DNA from: Isoetes taiwanensis
Taxonomy: Eukaryota > Streptophyta > Lycopodiopsida > Isoetales > Isoetaceae
DNA: 64,000 nt
Assembly (NCBI GenBank): GCA_021234155.1
Contig: JAJEKV010000030.1
Span: 5,192,050-5,256,049 of the forward strand
Direction of reading: 5' to 3'
The notes beneath the pieces were generated by a model. The model did no database searches and was not told the origin of the DNA. It saw nothing but the letters and a program-made list of their open reading frames with translations. The stretch's first letter is position 1. The number at the start of each line of letters is the position of its first letter. This document shows, one piece after another, positions 38,239-49,992 of this stretch. The translations under genes were made by a program, and so were the position numbers.

Positions 38239-40557
38239 TCTCAACCTCCTTGCCCTTCCTTGATTTTGCCTTGAAAATAATACCTTGACCTGTTCCCTTA
38301 ACATAATCCAATGCCTTGTGCTATAATAGAAAACCGAAAATTAGGGCAACACATACTTTGCGCACAATATAGTAAATTAGACCTACCTTTTTTGGTGCAA
38401 ATCCCTTTGCTATCATTTTCTTTTTGAAGACTTCGTATCCACCTTTCTCCAATATTTCTTGTAGCATATCTTCTGTGGGCATTGACCCCCAATCTTCGAA
38501 CTACGAAACAAATAATATGAATGTTAATCTCAGGCTTGAAGCATAAAATTGCTTGGTTCAAAAAAGTGCAATTAAAGAAGAAAATATTCCTACTGCACCT
38601 TCCATGTAGGTTACGAGTTCTTACCTTATAATTCAACTCAAAGCCATTGGAAATAAGCTAAACTTCCAAAATGGTAGAAAATGTGATCGAAATTAGAAAC
38701 AAAATATATCTATGGTAAAACCGGTCTAAATCAAAGCAAAATCATGGTATTAAATGTGGCCGAATGTAGACTTAAATTTACCTATATAATCAACTATATA
38801 ATCAATGTGGTCGAAATGGTCTAATAAGAACTGCAATAGTGCAAAATAATGGACGTTTACATCAGAGTCAAAACATAGAAAAGTAATGAATCTGTATTGA
38901 ATGGATTTAAAACCTACCATACACGTTTCCTTATGGTACCATCTCTTATGGCTTAACAGGGAAATACAGATAGCTGGGCCGTCAACCCTGACCCAAAAAC
39001 TAAAGTTCATGTCGGCAACTAGAGAATTCTTTGGTTTAAATGCATCCTTCATTAAAATTTCTTACAGTAACTCCAATGGATGCTAATCTATTTATTAAGT
39101 TGTACAACACTAAGAAAATTACATGTAGAAATGCAGATGCTAATAGTGAAACAGATCTAACCCAGCACGGTTCAAATGGATCACCTACATCACCTTGCCA
39201 ACAAGGTTGCCACCAAACTTAATGATAGGCTTACATTCGGACAATCTTGGTTCGACATTGGCTGTGTCCCTTGTATTACCATGTATATACAGAATTGTTA
39301 AATCTCACCTTTTGCCATGAGATTTTTGCCATGAGAGTTACTGCCTGTCTGAATTTCGGCAAGGCAGTGGAATCAGAAAAAACTTGTAGTCTTAGGACTT
39401 GTAGATCAAGCTGGCTTTCAGACACCCATTATTTTTTATTCATTTCGCTTCTGACCTTTTAACCTAGCCTTAGCATTGCACATTTTAGAACTGGCCTGAT
39501 CATATTTACCATCTTCTTAACAGATTTGCACTGTTATTCTTCAATGGACTTGCACCGCGGCGATTGTACTAGGAATAGACTCACCACAGGGATGTGAATT
39601 AGATGCAATGGTCAGCACTGCTTATGCAACGGTCAGCTCTATGGAAGTCTTTAAGCTTTCAGAGATTGCCAAATGAGAAGATTACACAAATGCAAACAGA
39701 GCAGAAAGGAAAAACTACATGACTTGCCTAAGAGGTCCAATATTTCAAACTGGAAAGTGAACTGAGATCTGGAATAACTCCTGTTAGATTGTTCCTATCA
39801 AGCAATCTATTTTGAAATGTTGAATCACGGAAATGAAAATCCTACATTATGCAGTGAAGGCTGCTTATAAAATCATCTAAGTGGTCTCATTTTGAAATAT
39901 TAGCTGGGCAAACACATGGAAATAATTGCCTGCACTTTGAAAGCAATCTATATACGCTTGACATGAGCAGCTACTGTAATTACGGCAGAGGTTTACTTGC
40001 AATCATTCTGCCAACTAATCCCTACAGAAGACATGCAATAAAACAGAAGTGCAAGTACTCACAAATTTGGTTCTCACAGACATGAGCCCTCCTGAACCAG
40101 TGCGTGGTGTTCTTTTGCGTGCGGCAGCAGCATTCTTTTGGCGCTGGTAAGTCCTATTACAGGACTCTACAAATCTTTTCCACGATTCATCATCTACATG
40201 CATGGGCCTTGTAGAGTTTCCTGCACGGACATTTCTTCGTAGATTGTCCCTGAATAAATTCATGTCAAAACATAACAGTCTAATTTACATATGAATGACT
40301 TAAGCAAAAAAATCTTAATTAAATCCTTACCGCCAATGTCTCCATCTCTTCTTCAGAAATCTAATGATATCCATCTCAGTCACCCCATCACCGAACTGGT
40401 CATGAATATATTTCAAAGTCTTCTGAAGATGGCGTGGTTTAATCTCTTTGAAGTGTTTATCCACTTCCCTGCAGTAAGTTTTCAAAGCATCTGCCGCTTT
40501 TTGTTCGAATTCCCGTCCGGCTTCATCTCTCAATAATTGTCCCTTGTAGAAGCACAC
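38239..40557 (-). CDS. Ptta/En/Spm-type (TNPA-like, Transposase_24) CACTA gene
   Basis: Second CACTA gene, thought in this class to bind subterminal repeats and assist transposition. On the minus strand, 40,557-40,327 contains REFEQKAADALKTYCREVDK and MDIIRFLKKRWRHWR. The next block (40,263 to about 40,062) reads DNLRRNVRAG, HVDDESWKRFVESCN, NAAAARKRTPRTGSGGL. This matches the 'W-R-x2-L-K...DxxxWxxFVxxW...NRxKxxxxHTxGSxS' signature of the family. Later small exons with good splice sites include one at about 38,503-38,388 (DWGSMPTEDMLQEILEKGGY, donor GTAGGT) and one at about 38,323-38,239 (ALDYVKGTGQG, donor GTAAGT). The last resembles the family's YVxGxGxG segment. The exact first exon and stop are not resolved. 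Confidence 0.6.
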
Positions 40558-42220
40558 CTGAATTTTAAATTAGTTAGAAAATGCAGAACCAGCAAGCATC
40601 TGCGCGCAGGTCCAAACATTTGCCCATTTAACACAAACCCGATCCACGATTCGTGTCCATCAATAGTAATACAAATGAGATATTAACAACAAAACCTTCT
40701 AAATTCTTTGATTTCCAATTTGGCAACGATAGTGGATGCTCCCCTTCAAGCTCACGGCTGATGGGAGAGAGATGTTGATTCTTCTGGTGCGCAACCGCTT
40801 GGAATGGTTTGAGAACAACCGGGCGAGTGTATGTTGTGGTTACTGACTGCCGCTAATTCCTCCTCTCTATTCTTATAGGTATGTTGCTTGAAATTATGTC
40901 ATAGCTAGAAAGCTATGACTTATTTGCGAGTCGAAGTGTCTTACCTTTGGTTCGGGGATGTGCCCTGGAGTTAGTATTGTAGGCCAAACTTGGCAGACCT
41001 CCTTGCTTTCTTGCCAATTCATTGCGTGTGGCTTTAGAAATGGCTGTGGATGGCTTTAGGAGCCAACCTGGTGTTCAATCTATAGATCTCTATTTGCTTA
41101 CAATTCAATGTGCGTCTTTGAATCCATGAACATCGTATCTTCACTTTCGAGAAGATGTCATACCGATTATTTAAATGAAACGAGAGATGCAAAGTATGGA
41201 ATGGTCTTGCAATGGGCATGCCTAAGTCATTGCTGAGACAATCTTCACATTATGAAATGTATCTACATCAGACTGCATAGCCATATATGGTGCTTTGGGG
41301 AATGGTTTTTGGGCCAATGAATGCTAGCAATTATATAATTTAGAAATGCATCTTCTAAACCTGCAATTGTGGCTTCAAGAGAACAAGCTAAAGGAAGTAC
41401 AAATTTTTCTTTGCAGTTAAACCAAGTAAAGACATACCTCGAGTTAGATAATTTTGAAATTGCACATTGTAAGACAAGTCAATCTCGGTTAGTGTCTTTC
41501 TCAATATATCTGCATGGGGCGGATAAGGACCTTCACCATCGATTCATCTTCCTCTGCGAGATGATGATGAAGCACTCAAGACTTTATGCCGATCTATGAT
41601 AATCGGCTGGCTGATTTTTCTCTTTGCTCCTTGTTTTGATGTTTTGACCTACGGAATATTGGAGGAATCAGTTGGACCAGTCTATGACCCTTCAACCTGG
41701 AAAAGGAATAAAAATATGTAAATAAAAGATGCATGCATAAGTGGAGATCATAAAATTTACACCATTTCACGAAATAGATAACAAAGAACCAATCAAATCT
41801 ATGGAGCTCTTATTGGTTCTAAGTTATTTACTTAAAATGCACTCCCATATCGCAAAGCATAAGATGGTTGAACAATGGAAATCAGTTTTTAGTTGTTAAC
41901 TAAAAGCGCAATGAGGCGAACTTTTCCTATCTTTTTCGTAACCATTAGATATGGACATATTTAGTATGTACATGTATCCAAACATTTGCTCCAATTATGG
42001 ATTCCTGTAGGCTATGTTGCGGAACAATGATTTACTGCCCCTACTAGTAGCTTGGTTAATCCATGAAAAGGTTCTTTGGCAATATCACATCCAGATACAT
42101 GCTTACAGGTGGGTGGTATTTCAGCCTGCTCTTTTTAAATTTTCTCCTTAAAGAATTGTCAGGTTATATGCAACCATGATTTTACAGAAGTGGAATTGAG
42201 TGTGAGATGTTAAAGTTTAC

Positions 42221-42511
42221 TTGGATGTTAAGCTTCAAGAAATGTTCTTTTGTGATGGGATTGAGTACAAAGTTTCCTGCAGGTTAGACAAGCATAAGGA
42301 TATATCATGGGATTCTAGCAAAAGATTAATGTTTGGTTCATTGCTTTGTCTATCCTATGATGGATTTCAAACACTTATTTGGGCGACAGTTACTTATTGG
42401 TTGGAAGCCATTTCTTTTTTAAGGATTGCTTCTGTTTTTCACAAGCAATTTCTAGATGGCAGAACTGGAGCCTTTGTTGCAGCCCATGGCTTCATTGTCA
42501 CAATTCTCTAA
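42221..42511 (+). pseudogene. Captured gene fragment resembling an NFX1-type (ZNFX1-like) RNA helicase
   Basis: The frame contains DISWDSSKRLMFGSLLCLSY followed by DGFQTLIWATV. This resembles the segment of plant and animal ZNFX1/NFX1-type zinc-finger helicases where '...xxWxxSKRLxxGSLLCLSxDxFxTxxxATVxxR' precedes the helicase core. After that the frame diverges and no helicase motif follows, so only an exon-sized piece is present. It lies inside the CACTA between its transposase genes, consistent with transduplication of a host gene fragment. Identification is from memory of the family pattern. Confidence 0.4.
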
Positions 42512-42573
42512 ATGGTGCCACATCATCATCATATGATGCAGCATAACACGGCTAAAGAAATTCTGGTGCCTTG

Positions 42574-42650
42574 CTCAGGGATCTGCTATTCAGGGATCTG
42601 CTCAGGGATCTGCTCACTCAGGGATCTGCTCAGTTGAGCTCAGGGATTTG
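42574..42650. repeat. CAGGGATCTGCT tandem repeat
   Basis: CAGGGATCTGCT starts at 42,576, 42,591, 42,603 and 42,619, with a degenerate CAGGGATTTGG at 42,641. Spacing is 12-22 bases. Confidence 0.88.
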
Positions 42651-45600
42651 GCCTCTGCTATTCACGTTAGAGTGGGATTGGATGACTGCTATTAGACTCA
42701 ATTATCTATATTTCCCCGGTCGAATGATTAATCCAAGATAATACCAATAAAAAAGCTATCAGTGAACTGAGTATATTCCCATTTCCAGCAGCAAAGCACA
42801 AGATTCTTTAATCTAAAGGAGATCCTTATGCTTTAGGTTCTTCAATTCCTTCTAAATAGCTTTACATTGCACAAAAGAGCAATTAAAGAGAAAAGTATTC
42901 TTACCTCTCCTTTTCCTTCCTTTTCATTTCTTGGTGATTTGATGGCTTGGAGGAGGTGTTTGGATCAGCATTTCTTGAACTTCGTCTTTCGGTTCACTCA
43001 TCGAGGCAGCCAAAATATCTTGGGGCACACCGGCAAGGGAAATTTTCAAGTCTTTACGTAGTGGGCTCATCAGCTAAACCTTCATTTCCCTGGCGAACCG
43101 TTTGGAAGACGGAAGCGAATAAAATATTATAACCAAAGTGAATGCAGAAACCGAATTAAGCGCGTGACAAATCTAAAATGGAAAGAATTTGGCTAGCTTT
43201 GTAAATGTTTCTCATCCATTTTCGATTACTTACTGATGAGCTCTTGATGCGAAATTTACAATGTGAAGGAAAGCGGAGGTATCGCGGTGATCTTCCCACT
43301 CAAGAATCAAGTTTAAAGCTCGAGGTAGGTGCATAATGGCGCCTTTTTTTTCGTTGCAATTCAATGATACTTTTAGCTTCGCATTTTTTTTACTTCTTGC
43401 CCTTCTATTCCATACAAATTGGCGCCCTTCTCCTTGTTTTTATAATCATGGTTTGTTTGCTTGTTTTCAATAATCATGGTTTGTTTGTTTTTTTTTCTTG
43501 CCCATATATATAGTTTGTACTAATTTGCAACCTAGGGCACTTTACTAGTATAGTTTATATTAATTTGTACAAGAAACAAAATGGTGCATGGTATGTTGTT
43601 GAAAATAAATATGACCATAGGAAGTCCCAATATCATATGAGGCCATACTAAAACTACGTCATATCCATTGGATATTCGTGGTACATTTGCAGTATATTGT
43701 TGGCTAATTATCAGGACACTTTGCAATTTCAAGGCTTTATAACATCTTTTAGGTATGACATTACGGTCTCAATTTAAAAGCGTCCATGAATTTAGTCTTT
43801 GGGCTGCATGCGCGCATCATTGTTGTGGCCTAATTTCCTTATGTGCAAACATGCCTCCTTATATTTTGTGGTAGTTCCATCCTTTCTTTATGCTCCATTT
43901 TAAAGCAATTGAAGCATTTGCTACATGTCTATTTAGGTCATATTCTACATTCTACACATACTTAATATTTTACTTCTACAACATACAAAGACGTGGGATT
44001 TGGAGAAAGAGGATTAAAATTTCTATATGAGACCCCATTCTGAGTCTTAAAGGCATATCGCTAGAAAGCCGTGCACGCATTATACTAGTACTTTATACTA
44101 ATTTGTACTTTTTTTTTGTTACAATGGTTTTTCTCACTATTTATGTTCATTGAAATTAGTGATCAGGTTTAAAACAATGTCAAGTTCTAATTCTAGCAAT
44201 GTGAGGGGTGATTGCTTACCGCGTCGTATATTAAGGAAATTGTCATCTTCATCATCTTATGGAGCCTTATCAAAGCCATCATCCTCATCGTCATCGTCGT
44301 CTCATCAACCAAGTAGAAAACGAGCTAGACAAGGTCCAAGCAAAGCTTTTTATCTCCGTCGGGGCAGTTGTTGGTGCAATAAATGTCAAGGCAAGACAAA
44401 TCGATCTTATCGGATTCGTCAAGAACATGAAGGCAAGTATGGTCTCTGGCAGAGCCGACCAAGCCAAATTGATGAAGGACATGACCTCGAACAAGATGAA
44501 AGTAGCGTAAGTTGCTTCAATAAACTAATCCTTTTTATTATTATGTTATCTTCCCATTGTAAATTGCTTTTATTTCCCCTTCATATTGTCTTGCTTTTGA
44601 TTCTATTCTTTGTGGTCCATATAGGCCTCAGAAGAAGCCTCTTGTTCACATAGTGCTTTCGTTGGTGAAGCTGAGATTCACGATACCATTAAAAATTTCT
44701 TTCCTATAAATGAACAAATTAGTGGACGTGAAAACAATGATGGTGCAAGTGGAGATGACAATTCAACTAGGGAAAAGGCAGCATATCTCCATGATGAGGC
44801 AAGTAGGCCATTGTTCCCAAATGCTCGTGTTTCCCGTCTTGCGACATGTATGCTCATTCTAAATCTCCAACACAAAGTTGGCTGGAGCAACAACAGCGTC
44901 TCTGAGCTTTTCAGGTACGTAAGTGCAAGTCGTTACGTTAAATTGAAATTTACATGTGTATGCTTACTTGCCTTTTTTGTAGTTTGCTTGACAAAATATT
45001 ACCAGATGGGCATTGTCTCCCAAAATCCAGGAGGGAGGCTAGAGAGTTATTGCGTTCGTTTGGGCTAGAGTATAACATCATACATGCATGTGTTAATGAT
45101 TGTATTTTGTTCATAATGATTATGCAAATCATCAATCATGTCCAAAATGTAAGGAAGCGCGTTATGAGGAAGATAGAAAGACAAAGGTGGCAAGAAAAGT
45201 GTTACGTCATATGCCTATTATTCCTCGCCTTCGACATATTTTTCGATCGCCGACACTAGCGGATTTTATGGATTATCATGCAAGACATCGTAGCACTGAT
45301 GGAAAAATGAGAATCCCTGCAGATGGAGCATTGTGGAAACAGATAGAAGAGAAATGGCCGATTTTTGCATTGGAACCCCGCAACATTAGGCTTGGACTAG
45401 GGATTGATGGTATTTGCCCATGGGGTTCAAGATCATCTTCACACAGCGTGTGGCCTGTCACAATTATAAATTATAATATCCCACCATGGATGGCCACAAA
45501 GCCTGGCCATATCATGTTGACATTGATTATTCAGTGCACGTTTCAATTCAAATTTATTTATATTATGTATTAAGCATGAACTAGGATACTTTGTATTAAG

Positions 45601-47963
45601 CATGAAATGGAATATTTAGGGAAATATAAAGTGAAGAATATGGACGTCTACCTAGAACCTCTGGTGGAAGAACTTGAGATTTTATGGAAGGGAGTGCATA
45701 TGTATGACATATGTAAAAGTCCACATGACTTTACATTCCATGGACTGTTGTGCTTTACTCTTCATGACTATCCAGGTTTTTTTGAAGCTAGGGTGTATGA
45801 TGTACTTGTATAATGCACTTGTATAATGCAAAATTATTTCAAACTTTAACTAGTATTCCTATAATTTACTTTGTATTCCCCCTTGCAGGACTACAAACAA
45901 GTGGTGCATGTGGATGTCCAACTTGTGGGACCAGCTTAACATCTTATAAGTCAAAACACTAAAAACAAATATATCTTGGACATAAGAAATACTTTGAGAG
46001 GGTCATCATGCACGTGGGTCCGATGAGACACCGAGGCCAAAGCGATGGACACCCCGGGATTGGTTGGATGCTTGGAAGGAGATGAATCCCCATGTGAATT
46101 ACCTGACAAGTTATGGAGATGCAAATGTAGAACTTCCTCCTGGAATGAAGAGATTATCTATATTTTATAGGTTGGAATATTGGACTGACTTGGAGCTTGT
46201 TCATTTACTTGATCCGATGCACATCTTCAAAAATGTCAGTCATTCTCTTTGGAATCATTTATCAGGAGAATGGGAAACATTGGCTGCTAGAATGGATCTC
46301 AAAGAGCGTAAAAATCAAAAAGAAATATTGGCTGTTGAGAGCAAAGGCGCGAAAAAGCTTAACATGGAAGCGGGGTTCATGGGTTTTGGGGAAGAAGCAA
46401 CTTGTTGAAGTGAACAAAGAGAATAGCAAAGGTACGCACCCTAACCCGGATATGGGGCCTCTTTCGCGAAAAGGCATTTACAAAAAAAGGTAGCCTCACA
46501 GGATTAAAGTCGCATGATTGGCACAAGTTTCTTCAGGTATACTTCTGATTTTTATTCTCTCATTTCTTTTAATTAATTTATATTGCAACGTATTTAATTA
46601 TACTTCATGAACGTTGCAGCATATACTACCATGTGTGATAGGGGACTTCTTGAGCCCACAAGTGAGGAGCATTATATATCGATTGGGTAAATTTGCAAGA
46701 TGGGTGTCTTCAAAGGAAATTGAAGTGGCTGAGATATCAAATATGGAGGAGGAAGTGATTCTATTGCTTTGTGACATTGAGAAAGAATTTCCCACCAGTT
46801 TTTTTGACCTACTGGTACAATTAAACATATTCTATGCAACCAAGTAATGTATTTGTAGCAATTCTAAGTGCAATCAATAATGTACTTACATCTACAGGTA
46901 CATCTGTTAATACACATCCCAAATGAGATAAGATTACTGGACCGCTCCTAGCGGATGGATGTTTTTCTAGAGCGTTATATGAAGGTGCTTAAAGACTTTG
47001 TGTTAAAATGGCAAAACCGGAGGGTTGCATGGCTGAAGGATATCTTGTACAGGAAACGCTTTTTTACCTAAATGATGCCACTAGCTCATGCCATCCTGAT
47101 GGTCCTAAATTATGGGAAAAGGAAGAACCCAAGGAGGTTACGTCAGAAGTATTACAAGGCAATGGAGTAGAACGGAACTTGAGCGATGACATGCTTCAAG
47201 CTATAAGCACATTTGTCATTAATAATACTGCAAGCTTACAACCATGGAGGGACTTGTATGAAGTTGCTAAAGAAGATAGGTCGTCAGGACGGTCTATTTT
47301 GCCAGATGTTATTGATAACACATGGTTGTTGGCTCGTATGGATGAAGCTAAAGATCGTGGAGAAGTGATATCAGATGACGATTACGAGATTGCCCTTGGC
47401 TGCAGTAGGAAGGTATGTAATGATAAATCTTGATGCTAAGTTTTATTTTTGTGACATTTTATTTATAATATATATATATTTTTTTTAATTAGGCACGATT
47501 TTATACTTCAATGTGGGCATATGGACACCACTTCCGCATTAGCAGTGTTGACAAACATAGAGTTACATTTGATTCTGGCATTACTTCACAATTTGAACAG
47601 AAAAGCCAATCTAGCAACAGGGACCGCAACCTTCTGGAAAGTACTCTTGACTACGTTGGAACCATAACGGATATCATTGAATTGGACTATCGTAGCTTCC
47701 ATGTGAATGTTTTGAAGGCACGTTGGTTCAAAGTTATATACAGAGGTCGTGGCAGGACACTTAGGAGTCATCCATCAGGATTTCCAGAAGTAGACTCCTC
47801 AAAGGTATTGCCTGAGATGAAAGAACCATTTGTTTTTCCAAGTCAAGTTGAGCAAATATTTATTCATGAAAATCCTAATGACACGAAGTGGTGGATTGTT
47901 GTACATTGTCAACCGAGGGCCCGACGTGTAATTGATTTGTCTGTAACTGAAAATAATATAGAA

Positions 47964-48024
47964 GTTGATGGGGATGGGGATGGGGATGGTGGTGATGATG
48001 GTGGTGGTGGTGGTGGTGGTGGTG
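47964..48024. repeat. GATGGG / GGTGGT microsatellite in the transposase tail
   Basis: A (GGGGAT)n stretch passes into (GGTGGTGGT)n and encodes an Asp-Gly run followed by poly-Gly. The reverse strand reads as poly-Pro/Ser and is a shadow. Confidence 0.9.
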
Positions 48025-48257
48025 AGCCATTATTGCATGATGCACAATATGATGTTAGATTAGAAGAAAGTGAATTTGAAGTTGCAGAAAGATCTTTGGA
48101 TGTGGAAGATGATATAGATAATGAAGGGCAAGGTGCGTATACAGAAGGAGTTTGTCTTGAAGGTGGTTTGCACTTTGAAGATGATATTGACGTACAGGTT
48201 CCTCTAGAATCACCATTGACAGTTTCAGAGAGATATGAGATTGATAAGGAAGCAATC

Positions 48258-48354
48258 GCTCCGATCTCCATTCGCTTCGCCAATCATCACTCCGATGGGG
48301 ATGGGGATGGGGATGGGGGTGATGTGCTCCGATCTCCATTCGCTTCGCCAATCA
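48258..48354. repeat. 29-bp direct repeat inside the transposase tail
   Basis: An identical 29-base unit beginning GCTCCGATCTCCATTCGCTT lies at 48,258-48,286 and 48,326-48,354. The units start 68 bases apart and are separated by a GGGGAT tract. Because 68 is not a multiple of three, the two copies are read in different frames (PISIRFANH and LRSPFASPIN). Confidence 0.93.
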
Positions 48355-48639
48355 ACATTCTTGGATATAATGAGGATTATATTGAAGATGAAGAGGCTAC
48401 AGAACATGCAAATGATCATTCAAAAGCAATTACATGCGTGGCTTTACATTTGTATCTAGATGATGACGAGATAGATGACATTCAACATGATCTGTGTGAA
48501 CAAATTGATGCATTCACATAGCATTGGTTAGTATTGTTAATGTTATTGCTATTACTGCTATGATATAAGTTATTTGATACATGTAATTATTAATTCTCCT
48601 CATTATCCTTATGATATCCGATGCAAAATCGACTTAAAG

Positions 48640-48992
48640 TCGTCTCAAATTAGACAAAGTTGTATGATAATGATGTATGAATGTTCAACACAATTCCGTC
48701 AAAGTATCAGTTATAATATTGAATGATGTTTTGTTACAAGTCTTAAGAAAAAATTGTCACAACTCAGGTACAACATTATTTAGAAGTCAATTACAACAAT
48801 GCACATAAAGTGGAATGTAAAATTGACAAAAAGATGTTATTCCTTTGATAAAACATTTGACACAATGTCCATGACACAATTTTGACACAGTGGAAGCACT
48901 TTGTGTCAAGAAAGTAGCATTTGTCACAAAGCTGCCACTATCCATATGTCTTGACACAAGGGTTGACACTATACCCCCATCCCCTTGTAGTG
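48640..48992. repeat. CACTA right terminus and subterminal repeats
   Basis: At least seven TTGACACAA-like motifs occur (for example TTTGACACAATG, TTTTGACACAG, TTTGTGTCAAG, TTTGTCACAAAG, CTTGACACAAGG). The terminus CTTGTAGTG ends at 48,992. Confidence 0.85.
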
Positions 48993-48995
48993 AAA

Positions 48996-49216
48996 CCAGT
49001 AATGGAAGATATATCGTGGAGAAGAAGATAGTCCTTCCCTCCTATGTTAACTGGCAAGGCTTCCGTGACACCCCATCTATTAAGATTCTCTTCATGCTCG
49101 TCTACGTCTTCATCCTCGTCCTCATCGAGCTTTTCCACCAGTTCCTGCTCTTTCTCTGCATCAAATACCTCCTCTGGTGGTCGAGGTTCGCAATAGCCTT
49201 CACCGTGGTTCTTCCC
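48996..49216 (-). pseudogene. 5' half of the exon split by the CACTA insertion
   Basis: An AG acceptor at 49,218-49,217 is followed by an open frame: GEGYCEPRPPEEVFDAEKEQ, an acidic run of D/E, and GGKDYLLLHDISSITG up to the element border. The frame then runs into transposon sequence. Its continuation is at 37,135. Confidence 0.65.
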
Positions 49217-49780
49217 CTATCTGTTGGTGGAACCAGGTATATATCATGTAAGTGGCAAACATGATGTCAATTGGATATAAATTATCCTTCCCATCCTTCT
49301 CATATAAGTCGGCCGGCGGATCTCTTGAACGACCGAACCTTATCCCGGTCACCTTTGGGAAAAAGCTTCGTAAAGGACTTTAGACTCAATACAATCTTCC
49401 CAGTCGAGGGAGAAGGACGCGCTTCAGTTTCTGCCACGGCCATGAAGCTCTGAATGTACTGACTATACACGTCAATGTGTTTGTTAGCCTCAGAGATTAT
49501 ATCTACCGTTAGGCGAAGTTATTGTAGACTACAACGATGGCGTCCTACCGGGTTTTCGGTCGTTGGCGAACTCATCGGGTGTGACAGCCGATACTGCGCT
49601 TCCTTTCGACGATCTGGTCATACCATGCCCGAACGTTTCCCAAGCTTTCTCGACCGCCGTTTGACATTGTGGAATTGTAGCCTCCTTTAGTGCAATAAAA
49701 ACGATCGCCTAAAAGTAAGTGCTCGCGAGTTCACGGTAAACTAAAACTAAAATATCTTAAGTGTCCTGATGAGAAATATG

Positions 49781-49992
49781 TCGCGCCCTTATTACGGCGC
49801 GAAACAAATATAAACGCCAAAGACAACAATACGTTATTCGCACCGTGGCCACGGTGCGATATTTTGCTGAAAAGAAGGCCAAAATTAAGTTAACTACAAA
49901 ACATACTACACCGTGGCCCGCGGTATGAAAACTAAACAACAACACGACTACACGAACTCCACATGTTTCAAGACGGTGGCCCGCGGTCTTGA
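49781..49992. repeat. Array of hairpin palindromes, right group
   Basis: Four inverted repeats about 55-70 bases apart. The first has arms TCGCGCC/GGCGCGA at 49,781-49,802. The second is a perfect 22-base palindrome with 11-base arms TCGCACCGTGG at 49,838-49,859, sharing its centre with the left group. The third is an imperfect CCGTGGCCCGCGG-centred repeat at about 49,902-49,927. The fourth has arms TCAAGAC/GTCTTGA around GGTGGCCCGCG at 49,968-49,992. They sit in a probable intron (about 50,156-49,709) of the unknown minus-strand gene. Confidence 0.88.

Larger units (their letters stand above)
40560..44176. other. CACTA internal region between the two divergent transposon genes
   Basis: No intact gene. 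It contains a probable captured helicase fragment (42,221-42,511), a CAGGGATCTGCT tandem repeat (42,574-42,650) and AT-rich filler. Open frames at 41,369-41,599 and 42,947-43,132 have no recognised relatives. The promoters of the two transposase genes must lie here or nearby. Confidence 0.5.
44177..48521 (+). pseudogene. CACTA tnp2/TNPD-like transposase with DUF4216 tail, disabled
   Basis: Transposase of the Transposase_21 (tnp2) family. Order of segments: start MSSSNSSNVRG at 44,177 with a Ser-rich, basic N-terminus and WCNKC; donor GTAAGT at 44,507; exon from 44,625 (ASEEASCSHSAF); exon from 44,983 with LLDKILPDGHCLPKSRREA, HACVNDC and SCPKC; FRSPTLADFMDYHARHRSTDG, NIRLGLGIDG and NYNIPPWMATKPGH; MDVYLEPLVEEL from about 45,640; TSGACGCPTCG; LVHLLDPMHIFKNV; an LPCVIGDFLSPQVRS exon from 46,620; MAKPEGCMAEGYLVQETL; then the DUF4216 region from 47,493 (TITDIIELDYRSF, FVFPSQVEQIF). 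Disablements: a frameshift at about 45,112, an in-frame TAA near 45,959 and another frameshift near 46,015. Catalytic activity is therefore unlikely. Confidence 0.85.
37137..48992 (+). mobile_element. Complete CACTA (En/Spm-type) DNA transposon, about 11.86 kb
   Basis: The left end reads CACTACAAGAG and the right end CCCTTGTAGTG (reverse complement CACTACAAGGG), giving a 9-bp perfect terminal inverted repeat. Both ends are flanked by AAA (37,134-37,136 and 48,993-48,995), the 3-bp target-site duplication typical of CACTA elements. Subterminal zones are packed with TTGACACAA/TTGTCACAA-type motifs in both orientations (about 37,170-37,500 and 48,640-48,965), as expected of transposase-binding repeats. 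The internal content is a minus-strand Ptta/En/Spm TNPA-like gene, a gene-fragment region and a plus-strand tnp2/TNPD-like gene. The transposase has disabling mutations, so the copy is probably non-autonomous now. It interrupts an exon of the minus-strand gene. Confidence 0.93.

Noticed and set aside
47909-48283. Proline/serine-rich minus-strand ORF
   Set aside because: It is the reverse-strand shadow of the GGT/GGGGAT microsatellite in the transposase tail.
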